This document shows, piece after piece, positions 36,657 to 46,075 of a stretch of DNA of 64,000 bases (within the stretch, counting starts at the first letter, position 1; each line of letters opens with the position of its first letter). The translations under genes were made by a program, and so were the position numbers. Under the pieces are notes generated by a model. It was given only the letters and a program-made list of their open reading frames with translations. It was not told the origin of the DNA and searched no databases. Source of the DNA: Vibrio marinisediminis (GTDB lineage: Bacteria; Pseudomonadota; Gammaproteobacteria; Enterobacterales; Vibrionaceae); contig NZ_JACFYF010000013.1 in NCBI RefSeq assembly GCF_014050145.1, positions 48,025-112,024 of the forward strand, written 5' to 3'.

Positions 36657-38405
36657 CTAGCTCAATCCAATGATATTACCGTCATCATCAAGGTCTAAAT
36701 TCATGAACGCAGGTTTTTCTGGCAAGCCAGGCATCGTCATTACGTTACCGCAAAGCGCATAAATGAACCCAGCCCCAGCACATAGCTTTAGCTCTCGGAT
36801 CGGTACATTAAAGTGACTTGGTGCACCTTTGATATTGCTGTCAGAGGAGATCGATAATGGCGTTTTGGCTAAACATACCGCTAGGTCATCGAAGCCATGT
36901 TTTTGATACTCTTCAAGTTGATTTCTTGCTTGGTAGCTCAACGTGACACTGGATGCGCCATAACCAACTTCCGCAACTGCCATTAGCTTTTCTTCGGTTG
37001 TTTGGGAAAGTTGATAAAGTGGAGTGAAAACTGTTTTTGTTTGACACTGTTTTATTACTTTATTTGCTAACTCCAGCGTACCATCGCCACCCTTGGCGAA
37101 GCCTTCGCTAATCGCTACTTCCACATTGTTTGGTAGCTGTTCAATCATCGCATAAAGTTGAGCCAATTCATGTTCGCTATCTTGTGGGAAGCGGTTGATA
37201 GCAACAACAGCGGGTACCCCATATTTTGCAACATTTTCTATATGCCATTTTAAATTAGCAAAACCAGCTTCAAGTGCATCGCTGTCATCTTCAAATAGAG
37301 AATCAGGAATAGGCTGACCCGGTTTTAAATCATAAAGACCTGAGTTTGCTTTTAATCCTCTTAATGTCGCGACGATCACGGCGCAGTCAGGTGCTTTACC
37401 AGAAACTTGAGTTTTGATGTTGCAGGCTTTTTCAAACCCCATATCGGAACCAAAACCGCCTTCTGTTACGGTATAGTCTGCCAAGCGAGTGGCAATATTA
37501 TCGGCAATAATCGATGAGTTACCATGGGCGATATTGGCGAAGGGACCTGCATGGATAAGAGTCGGTACTCCTTCAAGAGTTTGCATTAACGTTGGTTCAA
37601 TGGCATCGCGCATACTGACAGCCATTGCACCAGCCACTTGCAGTTGCTCTGTGGTGATAGGGTTACCATCAACCGAATAAGCGACGACGACTCTTCCTAT
37701 GCGTTGACGTAGATCTTTTAAATCACAAGAAAGGGCAAGGATGGCCATAAGCTCTGATGCGGCTGAAATGTCAAAACCATCTTCACGCTCGTAACCGTTG
37801 ATCTCTTTGCCGAGTTCATTTTTGCCAACCGTCACCATACGTAGCGCGCGATCGTTATGGTCCATAACACGCTTCCAAACCACGCGCTTTGGATCAATCT
37901 TTAATGCTTTTAAGCCGCTGCGTTTTTCAAAATCGTCGTAACCATTACGTTGTTCATGGTAAATGCGCGCATCAATAGCGGCGGCTGCCAAATTGTGCGC
38001 TGCGGTGACGGCGTGAATATCTCCCGTCAGATGAAGATTCAATTCTTCCATGGGCGCAACTTGCGAATAACCACCGCCGGCGGCTCCGCCTTTTACACCG
38101 AATACTGGTCCCATGGATGGCTGACGAATGCAAGCCACGACAGAGCGTTGGAGTTTAGCAATACCTTGAGCTAGACCCACTGTTGTAACAGTTTTGCCTT
38201 CACCAAGAGGGGTAGGCGTGATTGCGGTTACGATAACCAATTTACCTGTAGCGCTCTCATTAAGACGTTTTAGGCAGTTGAGTGAAACTTTGGCCTTGTG
38301 TTTACCTTGGCTATGAAATTCATCGTGCAATAAGCCGGCACGAGTCGCAATGTCACCAATAGGTGACAAATTTGCAGTTCGGCAAATATCAATATCCGAC
38401 AGCAT
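36657..38405 (-). CDS. fhs: Formate-tetrahydrofolate ligase
   Basis: The 582-residue enzyme joins formate to tetrahydrofolate using ATP, feeding one-carbon units to purine and formyl-Met synthesis. It has the P-loop [14 protein letters not shown] and signatures [26 protein letters not shown] and [20 protein letters not shown] (quoted in part). The frame is open to 38468, but the ATG at 38405 has GAGGG about seven bases upstream and gives the usual N-terminus MLSDIDI. It is monocistronic with a terminator. Confidence 0.95.
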   Translation of the reverse strand: MLSDIDICRTANLSPIGDIATRAGLLHDEFHSQGKHKAKVSLNCLKRLNESATGKLVIVTAITPTPLGEGKTVTTVGLAQGIAKLQRSVVACIRQPSMGPVFGVKGGAAGGGYSQVAPMEELNLHLTGDIHAVTAAHNLAAAAIDARIYHEQRNGYDDFEKRSGLKALKIDPKRVVWKRVMDHNDRALRMVTVGKNELGKEINGYEREDGFDISAASELMAILALSCDLKDLRQRIGRVVVAYSVDGNPITTEQLQVAGAMAVSMRDAIEPTLMQTLEGVPTLIHAGPFANIAHGNSSIIADNIATRLADYTVTEGGFGSDMGFEKACNIKTQVSGKAPDCAVIVATLRGLKANSGLYDLKPGQPIPDSLFEDDSDALEAGFANLKWHIENVAKYGVPAVVAINRFPQDSEHELAQLYAMIEQLPNNVEVAISEGFAKGGDGTLELANKVIKQCQTKTVFTPLYQLSQTTEEKLMAVAEVGYGASSVTLSYQARNQLEEYQKHGFDDLAVCLAKTPLSISSDSNIKGAPSHFNVPIRELKLCAGAGFIYALCGNVMTMPGLPEKPAFMNLDLDDDGNIIGLS

Positions 38406-38579
38406 AAAACCCTCGATTATGCGAGAAAAATGGACACGTAAACGTTTGCGCATGAATGATAGCGTCAAAATGTGCTTTGTAAAGGAGTAGTTTTTAGCAC
38501 GTCGTCTAGTTTGAGTATTTTAACTTACTGTCATGGGGCTAAGGAAGTGACAAATAGACTTAAAAAAGTTGCTGAAAAA

Positions 38580-38602
38580 CAAAAGCCCCTTATCGGGGCT
38601 CT
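38580..38602 (-). terminator. Terminator after the 61-residue protein gene
   Basis: On the minus strand AGCCCCG-ATA-AGGGGCT forms a stem, followed by TTTTGTTTTTC. Confidence 0.75.
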
Positions 38603-38630
38603 AATCAGGGGGATTGCGAGTGAGTCTAGT

Positions 38631-38816
38631 CTACCATTCGTCGTCCGGGAAAATTTTCCCTTCTGGCGCGTAAGGATCATCGTCAAAAGGGTGCTCAGCT
38701 TTACTGCGTAGCATCTCTAACTGATGTTCAAGCATATTGACCGCGTCGTAATCACCTTCTGAGCAAGCGACGTATATTTGCTGCTCTAGCGTCCGAATTG
38801 TCTCTTTGCTATTCAT
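38631..38816 (-). CDS. Small acidic hypothetical protein (61 residues)
   Basis: A helical N-terminal half (KETIRTLEQQIYVACSEGDYDAV, quoted in part) with a short helix-turn-helix-like coiled pattern leads to an acidic C-terminal tail (HPFDDDPYAPEGKIFPDDEW). AGGAGG lies five bases before the ATG at 38816, an excellent ribosome binding site, and a terminator follows, so I consider it a real expressed gene. I know of no assigned function. Confidence 0.75.
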   Translation of the reverse strand: MNSKETIRTLEQQIYVACSEGDYDAVNMLEHQLEMLRSKAEHPFDDDPYAPEGKIFPDDEW

Positions 38817-39216
38817 ACACACCTCCTGAGACTGGATCTACGAATTGATGATATTTGCCAATTCTTATCTCATTTGCTTTAGGTTTAGTATGTGTTTTAA
38901 GCAAAAGCAAGCGGGCGCCGTAATAGCACTTCTAGTAAATGTGCTGGTGCGGGGAGTTGCTATATGTATGGTCACAGCATACCCCATTGAGGGGTAAATA
39001 AAAATTGATGAGAATGCGTTCGTGTAGAGGTGTCTGCAAGCGCATTATTGCGCAAAACAGCTAAGAAAAAATAAATGGGTATAACGGGAAATAGTGCTAG
39101 AAGGGGCGAAGGGGTATGGTTTACGAGTAATTGACAAAAGCGCGCTTCGTTAAGTTGAGCGATGCGCACGGGACTGCAATACACATCACTCATACCATTT
39201 GTTAACTCTAAGTCAG
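38817..39216. other. 400-base intergenic stretch
   Basis: It holds the promoter region of the 61-residue gene and the 3' flank of the cis/trans isomerase gene. A short hairpin TACCCC-ATTGA-GGGGTA lies at about 38981-38998 without a T tract. The minus-strand open frame at 38972-39193 has no ribosome binding site and I do not support it as a gene. Confidence 0.5.
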
Positions 39217-41574
39217 TTATCTATTTTCGAATCTATTATAGTCAAGTAAGCCAAACTCGATGATTTGATCGTGTTTGTACCAAGCATGCACAGAATCGCT
39301 AAATGACCAGAAATTAGGGTTACTACGACGAACGGCAAAAGCGTCTAACATTTTGATGTAGTCATCGTCGTTTCGCATATTTTTAAGCATATTTACTAAT
39401 GCAGGAATCTGCACTTCTTTAAGAGACAAATATGCCGCTGGATAACTACCTATCACGCCACGAACCAAAGTTAAGTCATCGTGACTGTAATCACGGTTGC
39501 TTTCCTCATCAAATAAGCTTGAGATATTGGTATGGGCATTGTTATGGAGTAAGGTAAACAATTGCTTTTGACCATCATTGCTTTCAATCAAGAGCATGAT
39601 GATTTGCGGTATAGAGCGCAACCCTTCACCACGTATTGATCCTATCTCTCTTAGCAACGCTTCATTGTCTGCACTGAAGCCAGTGTCGACAATATTATAA
39701 CGCTGCTCAAGTACTGGAGAGAGCTTTTGCTGCAGAATTTGAAATAACTCTGCCTTAGGATCATCGGTACGATAAGGTACTTGTGTCGGTTGATCAAAAG
39801 GTTTGACGTTGCGCTGTAAAAAATCACTCAGCTGCGTACTTTGGTTCTGATACCAGCTTGATTGCTCTTTATGCCTAACATCACGCGGTAGTAGTGCCAC
39901 GAAATTACTTTCACCTTCGAGACGTAAGAAATCCATATACATACGGGTAATAAGTTGGTGTCCAAAATTCCCATAAACGTCAAACCCTGCAACGAGTAGA
40001 TAGTGAATTCGCTCTAGCAGAGCGTAATCAAGAATCCACGCTGTTTTTGGTGGTGACCCAACCATACCTTTGACGACAGAGGCGCTATCAAAATGGCGGA
40101 AGATGGTTAATGCAGCATTTGGATTGGTGTCGTTACCCGTCCAAATTACATTGGTGTCGAGATGCTTTCCATCTTTAAACCAATGGTTGATAAATTCTGA
40201 CTTCGCCTCAAGGTAGCGTGCTTGTTGGCGAGAATAGGAAACCCAGTTTGTAATTGGTAACGCAGTATTCTCGATTTCTCCAGGTAGCTTTAGGTTTTCT
40301 GCCTGTGAACGGTAGAATTCGTTAACTTCAGGAATATCGCTTTTATCTGGATCTAAGAAGAACACCCAGAAGCGGTCATTGATAACATTCAAAGCAAGTT
40401 GACCACGACAAACAGGCCCTTTTATAAAGGCTGAAATCGTATTTTGTGCTTCATCAAGTAGGAATTTGAAACGTGACTTCACCGGTAGATCAATAAATGC
40501 CGTCATTGGATTTGCGGCAATTTCTGGCGCGTAGCTTGGTAGTTGCGTTACTTGATAGTCATCATTAAAAAACCAAAGTTGCCAATCGGCCATGCGTGCG
40601 TTGTTTAGAGCATAAGGCATGTGGGTTTTATCCACGATGGTGCCTTGCTCAGGAATGATGCGGTAGAACACACGAGCAACATTCGGGTCGTCATATGGTC
40701 GGCGAGTGGCAATGCGCTTTACAGGTTCACCCGGAGGTGTAATAGAACGAACTAATGTGAAAAAGCGTGGTTTTTCGTCATTTAATTCAGAGAAATAAAG
40801 ATGAGATAAAAACAGGTGCTCGTAAATATAACGGGCAACCAGTTGATGCTTTAGGCTGTTACCATTTAGCAGCATTTCGTATTTATCGACGAGTGTTTGC
40901 TGTGGTAGCGTCAATGGAATTGCCTTGTTCATAATGGCGCCATCCTCAAGCCAACTCAGTAAGGTGTTGTACTCTGGGTTAGTCAGGTTTGGCATACCAT
41001 AAGGCATTCCCCAAGTTGGGTAGTCTTGTTGGTATTGGTCTAGCTCTTCAATGGTAGGACAAACTTGTTCTCTATCAATAGAAAAATCAAAGCCTTCTAG
41101 TTGGACGTCATCCGGTAGAGGGTGTTCTTCTTTTTGCATTAATAGACGCGCAACTAAGCCAGCTTCCATATTTGCGGTAGGAGTTTGCTCTCTCTCGTTT
41201 AATACCGGGTGAAAACCTAAAGCTCGCCATTCTTCAGTTGTTTGTGCATCTTCGAAAAGGCGGGTTGGTGTTGCCGCTGTTAGGCGTGTTCCTTGGTAGA
41301 TAAGCTCTTTACTTGCACCACGGTCAATGCCTTCAACGGAACTCATTTTTAACTGACAGGGTGCGTCATAACAGGCGTGGCACACAACACAACGATTATC
41401 AATAATAGGCTTCACTTGGCTAAGGAACTGGTCACTTTGAACGGTATCCAGTGTTGCTCTGCGTTCGCGAACTTGAGGCTCGCCAAAAAGTTGATTGTAG
41501 TTAAGACCTGCGTAGGTGGCACAGCCAGTGAAAATGGTCACTAGACTTAATAGAAAGAGTTTACGTAAAGGCAT
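39217..41574 (-). CDS. cti: Fatty acid cis/trans isomerase
   Basis: The 785-residue periplasmic lipoprotein has lipobox FTGC (Cys 18). It has a c-type haem motif CVVCH (62-66), set in a Cys-rich CHACYDAPC segment, and later family blocks such as WGMPYGMPNLTNPEY and NHWFKDGKHLDTNVIWTG (quoted in part). Cti converts cis-unsaturated membrane fatty acids directly to trans, stiffening the membrane under solvent, heat or osmotic stress; it is known from Pseudomonas and Vibrio. It is monocistronic on the minus strand. Confidence 0.93.
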   Translation of the reverse strand: MPLRKLFLLSLVTIFTGCATYAGLNYNQLFGEPQVRERRATLDTVQSDQFLSQVKPIIDNRCVVCHACYDAPCQLKMSSVEGIDRGASKELIYQGTRLTAATPTRLFEDAQTTEEWRALGFHPVLNEREQTPTANMEAGLVARLLMQKEEHPLPDDVQLEGFDFSIDREQVCPTIEELDQYQQDYPTWGMPYGMPNLTNPEYNTLLSWLEDGAIMNKAIPLTLPQQTLVDKYEMLLNGNSLKHQLVARYIYEHLFLSHLYFSELNDEKPRFFTLVRSITPPGEPVKRIATRRPYDDPNVARVFYRIIPEQGTIVDKTHMPYALNNARMADWQLWFFNDDYQVTQLPSYAPEIAANPMTAFIDLPVKSRFKFLLDEAQNTISAFIKGPVCRGQLALNVINDRFWVFFLDPDKSDIPEVNEFYRSQAENLKLPGEIENTALPITNWVSYSRQQARYLEAKSEFINHWFKDGKHLDTNVIWTGNDTNPNAALTIFRHFDSASVVKGMVGSPPKTAWILDYALLERIHYLLVAGFDVYGNFGHQLITRMYMDFLRLEGESNFVALLPRDVRHKEQSSWYQNQSTQLSDFLQRNVKPFDQPTQVPYRTDDPKAELFQILQQKLSPVLEQRYNIVDTGFSADNEALLREIGSIRGEGLRSIPQIIMLLIESNDGQKQLFTLLHNNAHTNISSLFDEESNRDYSHDDLTLVRGVIGSYPAAYLSLKEVQIPALVNMLKNMRNDDDYIKMLDAFAVRRSNPNFWSFSDSVHAWYKHDQIIEFGLLDYNRFENR

Positions 41575-41710
41575 TTTTTAAAAGTGTTATTCGAATTTAC
41601 CGCTAAGTATAACGTCTTGTAATCGATACGTTTAGATAGATACGAAATTAAATTAGTTGTGAGAATAAACCGATAGCAGTTTATACGTGCAAGCAACGGC
41701 GAGGTATAGG

Positions 41711-41741
41711 CAAAAAAAAGGCTTACCACGAGGGTAAGCCT
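41711..41741 (-). terminator. Terminator of the OFA-family transporter gene
   Basis: On the minus strand AGGCTTACC pairs with GGTAAGCCT (9 bp, 5-nt loop), followed by TTTTTTTT. Confidence 0.88.
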
Positions 41742-41762
41742 ATTTCGAACGAATTCGATTTA

Positions 41763-42995
41763 CTAAGCGTTTTTCAATTCAGCAACTTTTGCTTCTGTTA
41801 GCGGCTTAGTGATAAATGCAAGCACAATACAAACTGCCATCATTGATGCAGAGATTGTGTACGCAAGACCGTAGCCTTCGCCATGAGTCATTGAGAAACC
41901 AACGATAGCAGCACCGATTGCACCACCGATACCCCATGCCGTGTATAGCACACCGTAGTTAGTACCGTAGTTTTTCAGACCGTAGAATTCTGCGGTTAGA
42001 GTAGGGAATACTGCTAGTAGAGTACCGTAACCAATTGCTGCAACAGCAGTACCGATGATTAGCGTTACTTCTGATTGGAAAGTAGCAAACAGTACCATGT
42101 TGATACCTTGCAGTACGAAAGCGATAAGTAGCGTACGAACACCACCGATTTTATCAGCAAGCATACCAGCAGCAACACGGCCGCCTGAGTTGAATACTGC
42201 AAGTAGAGAAGCTAGGTAAACTGCATTTGGCAAGTTAGCTTGTACGCTTGCGATAGTGGTGATGTTACCGATGATCATTAGACCAACAGAAGCGGCAAAA
42301 GCATACATGATCCACAAAGAGTAGAACTGTGGTGTTTTTAGCATTGCTTTCCAAGTTAGGTCTTCTGACTTCTTAGACGCTTTCGGAGCTTGGCCTTCTT
42401 TAACCGCTGGTTCTGCTGGCGTGTAGTCAGCAGGTGGGTTGTTAATCGTTGCCGCTAGAGGTACAGCAATCGCTAGAATACCAACACCAAGGATCATAAA
42501 GCTGGTTTGAATACCCATGCTTTCGATAAGATTCGATGTCACTGGTGCTAGATAAATAGCAGCAAGACCAAAGCCTGCAGCGATCACACCATTAACCATA
42601 CCTTTCTTAGAAGAGTGGAACCACTTCATTGCAGAAGGCGCTAGACATGCATAACCAAAACCGATACCTGCACCTGTGATAACACCGAAAGTGATGTTTA
42701 GCATCATTGGAGTTTCAACAAAGCCAGAAGCAATCATGCCTAGACCAGTCAGGATAGTACCTAAGATTAAAATCTTACGAGGACCCATGCGGTCTTGTAG
42801 TATGCCTGCAACTAGAAGACAGATAGAGAAAGTGATAGTTGCGGTTGCGTAAGGTGCTGATGCTTCGGCTGCACTCCATCCTGATACGGTGACCAGCGCT
42901 TTGTTAAATACACTCCAGGCATACAGAATGCCAAGACAAAGGTTGATACAGAATCCTGCTAATAGGATACGCATAGCTTTATCAATCTTGCTCAT
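41763..42995 (-). CDS. OFA family MFS transporter (oxalate/formate antiporter-like)
   Basis: The 410-residue inner-membrane protein has 12 helices. MFS loop motifs are present (DRMGPRKILILGTIL between helices 2 and 3; ADKIGGVRTLLIAF in the second half), with the OFA-type N-terminus LCLGILYAWSVFNKAL and VLYTAWGIGGAIGA. A central loop of about 40 residues (PAEPAVKEGQAPKASKKSEDL) joins the halves. Substrates of OFA members include oxalate, formate and other monocarboxylates; this one is not assignable. Three ATGs are in frame; I chose 42995 (MSKIDKAMR), with GAGAAG upstream. Confidence 0.88.
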   Translation of the reverse strand: MSKIDKAMRILLAGFCINLCLGILYAWSVFNKALVTVSGWSAAEASAPYATATITFSICLLVAGILQDRMGPRKILILGTILTGLGMIASGFVETPMMLNITFGVITGAGIGFGYACLAPSAMKWFHSSKKGMVNGVIAAGFGLAAIYLAPVTSNLIESMGIQTSFMILGVGILAIAVPLAATINNPPADYTPAEPAVKEGQAPKASKKSEDLTWKAMLKTPQFYSLWIMYAFAASVGLMIIGNITTIASVQANLPNAVYLASLLAVFNSGGRVAAGMLADKIGGVRTLLIAFVLQGINMVLFATFQSEVTLIIGTAVAAIGYGTLLAVFPTLTAEFYGLKNYGTNYGVLYTAWGIGGAIGAAIVGFSMTHGEGYGLAYTISASMMAVCIVLAFITKPLTEAKVAELKNA

Positions 42996-43383
42996 TTTTC
43001 TTCTCATTTTCCTCGTCAAAGAGGATGGGTTAACACACTATTTATTCAAAATATGTTTGCGTTTATCAACATAAATCGCAATGGGCGCGAATTATAACCA
43101 AATAAAATGTGATTGGAATCTCTTTTTGTGAGAATTATAAAAATAAACTTATATTTTAGAGGATTGCTATCAATGGATACGAGGGAAAGCCAGATAATCG
43201 TCTACCTTATGCCTTTTCAAGTCATTCATTGGGACCAAATTGACAACTGTCTAGCATTAACGATCTCAAGATGGGTCATTTTGCTACAGTTGGTAAGTTT
43301 TTTGTCAATTAATCCACGGTGTGATTCCCAATAGGCATAACTCGGAGTAGCATGCGCGAAATTTTTCTTAGGTAGTATTAGAA
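42996..43383. other. 388-base divergent intergenic region
   Basis: It separates the OFA transporter and the DUF3332 lipoprotein gene and must hold both promoters. It is AT-rich (for example AAAATAAACTTATATTTTAG near 43138). I see no clear operator, and the open frames inside have no supporting signals. Confidence 0.45.
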
Positions 43384-43917
43384 ATGAAAGCAGTAAAAAT
43401 TGCAGTTGTCGCTGCGCTAGGTGTTTCGTCATTAACAGGTTGTATGGGACAGATGGCAACCACAGGGTTGGTGTCTAAGTTCAACCTCGAAATTGTGGAT
43501 AACCGTTACGGTCGTGAAGGTATGTTTTTATTGCTTTCACCGGTTTATGGTCTGGCAGGGACAATCGATTTATTTATTTTCAATGCCATTGAATTTTGGA
43601 CCGGCACAAACCCTGTTTCAGGTAAATCGCCAGCGGTGGTTGATACCCCAACAAAAAACTACATCAAAGTGAATGGACAGCTTGATCCTGCGCTGACGAG
43701 TGTCCCACTTGCACGTAATAGCGATGTTGAAAACGCAACCATGAAGCAAATTGACGATAATACGCTGCAAATGAATATTACTTACCGCAATGGTGAGCAA
43801 AAAGTATTACGCGGTGAGAAAGGAACGGATTCAGTTGATTTCTACTTGGATGACGAGTTAATCACGACGGTATCGAACCAAGAGTTAAATAACTACATCA
43901 CTGCTGCAACTATTTAA
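43384..43917 (+). CDS. DUF3332 lipoprotein
   Basis: The 177-residue protein has a lipoprotein signal (MKAVKIAVVAALGVSSLTGC, Cys 20). A DUF3332 body follows with FNLEIVDNRYGREGMFLLLSPVYGLAGTIDLFIFNAIEFWTG (quoted in part, containing a hydrophobic stretch) and a C-terminal beta-rich part. It is anchored in the envelope and its function is unknown. The family is common in Vibrio and some other marine bacteria. Confidence 0.87.
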   Translation: MKAVKIAVVAALGVSSLTGCMGQMATTGLVSKFNLEIVDNRYGREGMFLLLSPVYGLAGTIDLFIFNAIEFWTGTNPVSGKSPAVVDTPTKNYIKVNGQLDPALTSVPLARNSDVENATMKQIDDNTLQMNITYRNGEQKVLRGEKGTDSVDFYLDDELITTVSNQELNNYITAATI

Positions 43918-43928
43918 GCATTTCTTTA

Positions 43929-43969
43929 TAAGCCTCTCTTACATCTAGCTTAGATAAAGAGGGGCTTTG
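43929..43969 (+). terminator. Hairpin after the DUF3332 gene
   Basis: AAGCCTCTCTT pairs with AAGAGGGGCTT (one G-T pair) and an inner ATCTA with TAGAT; a short T-rich tail (TTGTTG) follows. Confidence 0.6.
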
Positions 43970-44152
43970 TTGTCCTATCATCTTCATCAACTCTTGTTCA
44001 TTTATGTGCGCGATTGCTTAAGGTGCGAGGTGGGTCATATTATTCACGTGCAGAGTATGTGGGTATCGAAATATCAACTATACACAGTATTTCAAACATC
44101 AATTTACGCCGCGTTGTTTTAAGGGACTATTCGGTGTCGTTAGAGGTATGCT

Positions 44153-45544
44153 GTGTTCCGTTTACTGTTACTCGTACTCATGTTTGTGGCGCCGTTGTAT
44201 GCTTCTGCGCATCAAAACAACCCTGAGTCCTTAGTTATTGCCAACTCTAAGGCTTGGAAGCCATTTTCCTTCATAAATGAAAATGGGCAGCCCGATGGCA
44301 TTCTTGTTGATTACTGGCGTGAGTATTCACGCATGACGGGTACGCCAGTTACATTTTTACTAGTCGACTGGAATGAGTCATTGCAAGCGGTTAAAGACGG
44401 CAGAGCAGATGTGCATGGCGGGCTGCTTTGGTCTCGAGAGCGCGATGTATATTTGGATTACGGTCAATCCATCATGAGGGTGGAGACACAGCTGTTTATC
44501 AATCGAAATCGACTGAACATTGATGTGGCTGAGTTACTTTCAGGTAAACATTCATTTGTGTTAGGTGTCGTTGAAGGCGGAATTGAGCATTCATTTGCAA
44601 TAGAAAGCTATCCGAATGTCGCAGTTATTACTTTTGATAACAATGCAGATATGATTGCTGCTGCGTTTAAAGGTGAAATCGATGGTTTTATCGCTGAGCG
44701 CCAAGTTGCTCATTTCTATTTCCATAGTTCCAAAGCAAATTTACAGTTTACTAGTGTGAAACACCTCTACTCAGGGTTGTTAAGACCGGCGACCAGCCAA
44801 GGTCATCACGATCTATTAACCCGCCTTATGCATGGAATGGCAAGTGTTAGCAACGAATCTAAGCAAAAGATTTTTAGTCGCTGGATGTACATCGAGACAG
44901 TATACCCAAATTATCTCATACCCATTCTTACGGCGGCATTCGTGATAGCCGTATTCAGTTACATGATCTTGCTACGAATAACAGTACGCTCTAAAACAAA
45001 AGAGTTGGAGAAGGCAAATAGTGAACTGAAATACCTTTCAGAAACCGATCAACTTACGGGTTTAAGTAATCGTTACCACTTCTATTCGCAGTTTTCTAAT
45101 CGCGTAGCAAACAATGATTCAGTTTGTATCATGTTATTTGATATCGACGATTTTAAAACGATTAATGACACCTATGGTCATCAAGTTGGTGATGTTGTGA
45201 TTCGGTCTGTAGGGCAGGCTGCCTTAAAGGTGATTAAATCGCCACACTTAATAGGACGAATAGGAGGAGAAGAATTTGCTGTGGTATGCACAAACATTGA
45301 TATTGCACAGGCAAAAAGTCTCTCTGAACGTCTATGTCACTCAATACGTGCACTGGTTCTGTTTGAAGACCAAACAAGAGTGACGGTTAGCTTAGGTTGT
45401 GCGTACTACCATATTGCGAGCGCTGATATCTCACTCTCTGAAGCAGATAGCTTGATGTATCAGGCAAAAGCGAAGGGAAAAGACCAATTTGTTTTAGCGC
45501 AATACTGGCAACTGCCTCTTCACGATAATGAGAAGACAGCTTAA
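44153..45544 (+). CDS. Diguanylate cyclase with periplasmic SBP3 sensor domain
   Basis: The 463-residue protein has a signal/anchor (about 3-20), a periplasmic solute-binding type 3 domain (about 25-250, WKPFSFINENGQPDGILVDYW, DVHGGLLWSRERD), a membrane helix (about 260-282, IPILTAAFVIAVFSYMI), then a GGDEF domain with the active loop RIGGEEF. It presumably makes c-di-GMP in response to an amino-acid-like or other small ligand. The start is GTG at 44153 with AGAGG six bases upstream; the ATG at 44148 is in another frame. No RxxD inhibitory site at the usual position. Confidence 0.87.
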   Translation: MFRLLLLVLMFVAPLYASAHQNNPESLVIANSKAWKPFSFINENGQPDGILVDYWREYSRMTGTPVTFLLVDWNESLQAVKDGRADVHGGLLWSRERDVYLDYGQSIMRVETQLFINRNRLNIDVAELLSGKHSFVLGVVEGGIEHSFAIESYPNVAVITFDNNADMIAAAFKGEIDGFIAERQVAHFYFHSSKANLQFTSVKHLYSGLLRPATSQGHHDLLTRLMHGMASVSNESKQKIFSRWMYIETVYPNYLIPILTAAFVIAVFSYMILLRITVRSKTKELEKANSELKYLSETDQLTGLSNRYHFYSQFSNRVANNDSVCIMLFDIDDFKTINDTYGHQVGDVVIRSVGQAALKVIKSPHLIGRIGGEEFAVVCTNIDIAQAKSLSERLCHSIRALVLFEDQTRVTVSLGCAYYHIASADISLSEADSLMYQAKAKGKDQFVLAQYWQLPLHDNEKTA

Positions 45545-45658
45545 ATTGGTGGAAGAGGCATCACATTGCCGATTAAGTCGGCAGTTGATGCGAATTTACT
45601 AAGAAAAGGCTTTTCTTTTCAAATATATGTGGCATATTGTTCCTGTCTTCAAGACATA

Positions 45659-45733
<75 letters not shown>

Positions 45734-46075
45734 ATCCTTTCTAAAGTTCTACCAATCCCAAGTTACTGAAAAGAAAGCGCTTTGTAGCGTGTGTCTTCAT
45801 GTCTGCGTATGCTGGATTTCAATTACAGTTTATTGTGCCTGAAAAAATCAATCGATAAGGTCTTGTTCTACTGTTACACGCAAATAGACACTATCCACTT
45901 ACTCCGAGTTGTAGAAAGTGACTTTTATACTGCACGTCTTTCACCAATGCATACACGTGCTAGATCCCTATTCAATAGAATAATGTTTTTCATTAACGTC
46001 TATATACCGAGGTTTCTGAGTTCGCATCTTAGATGTAATCTCTAGGTTTAGTTAATCGTTTTTAAATAACCATCA
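45734..46075. other. 342-base stretch without a supported gene after the tRNA
   Basis: The open frame at 45791-46045 has no ribosome binding site and an unconvincing composition. I see no integrase, repeat of the tRNA 3' end or other sign of an inserted element, and no clear terminator. Confidence 0.5.

Noticed and set aside
38972-39193. 73-residue minus-strand open frame next to cti
   Set aside because: No ribosome binding site and composition like non-coding DNA.
43113-43334. 73-residue frame upstream of the DUF3332 gene
   Set aside because: Lies in the AT-rich divergent promoter region, with no ribosome binding site or family pattern.
45791-46045. 84-residue open frame after the tRNA
   Set aside because: No ribosome binding site, odd composition and no neighbours that would support it.
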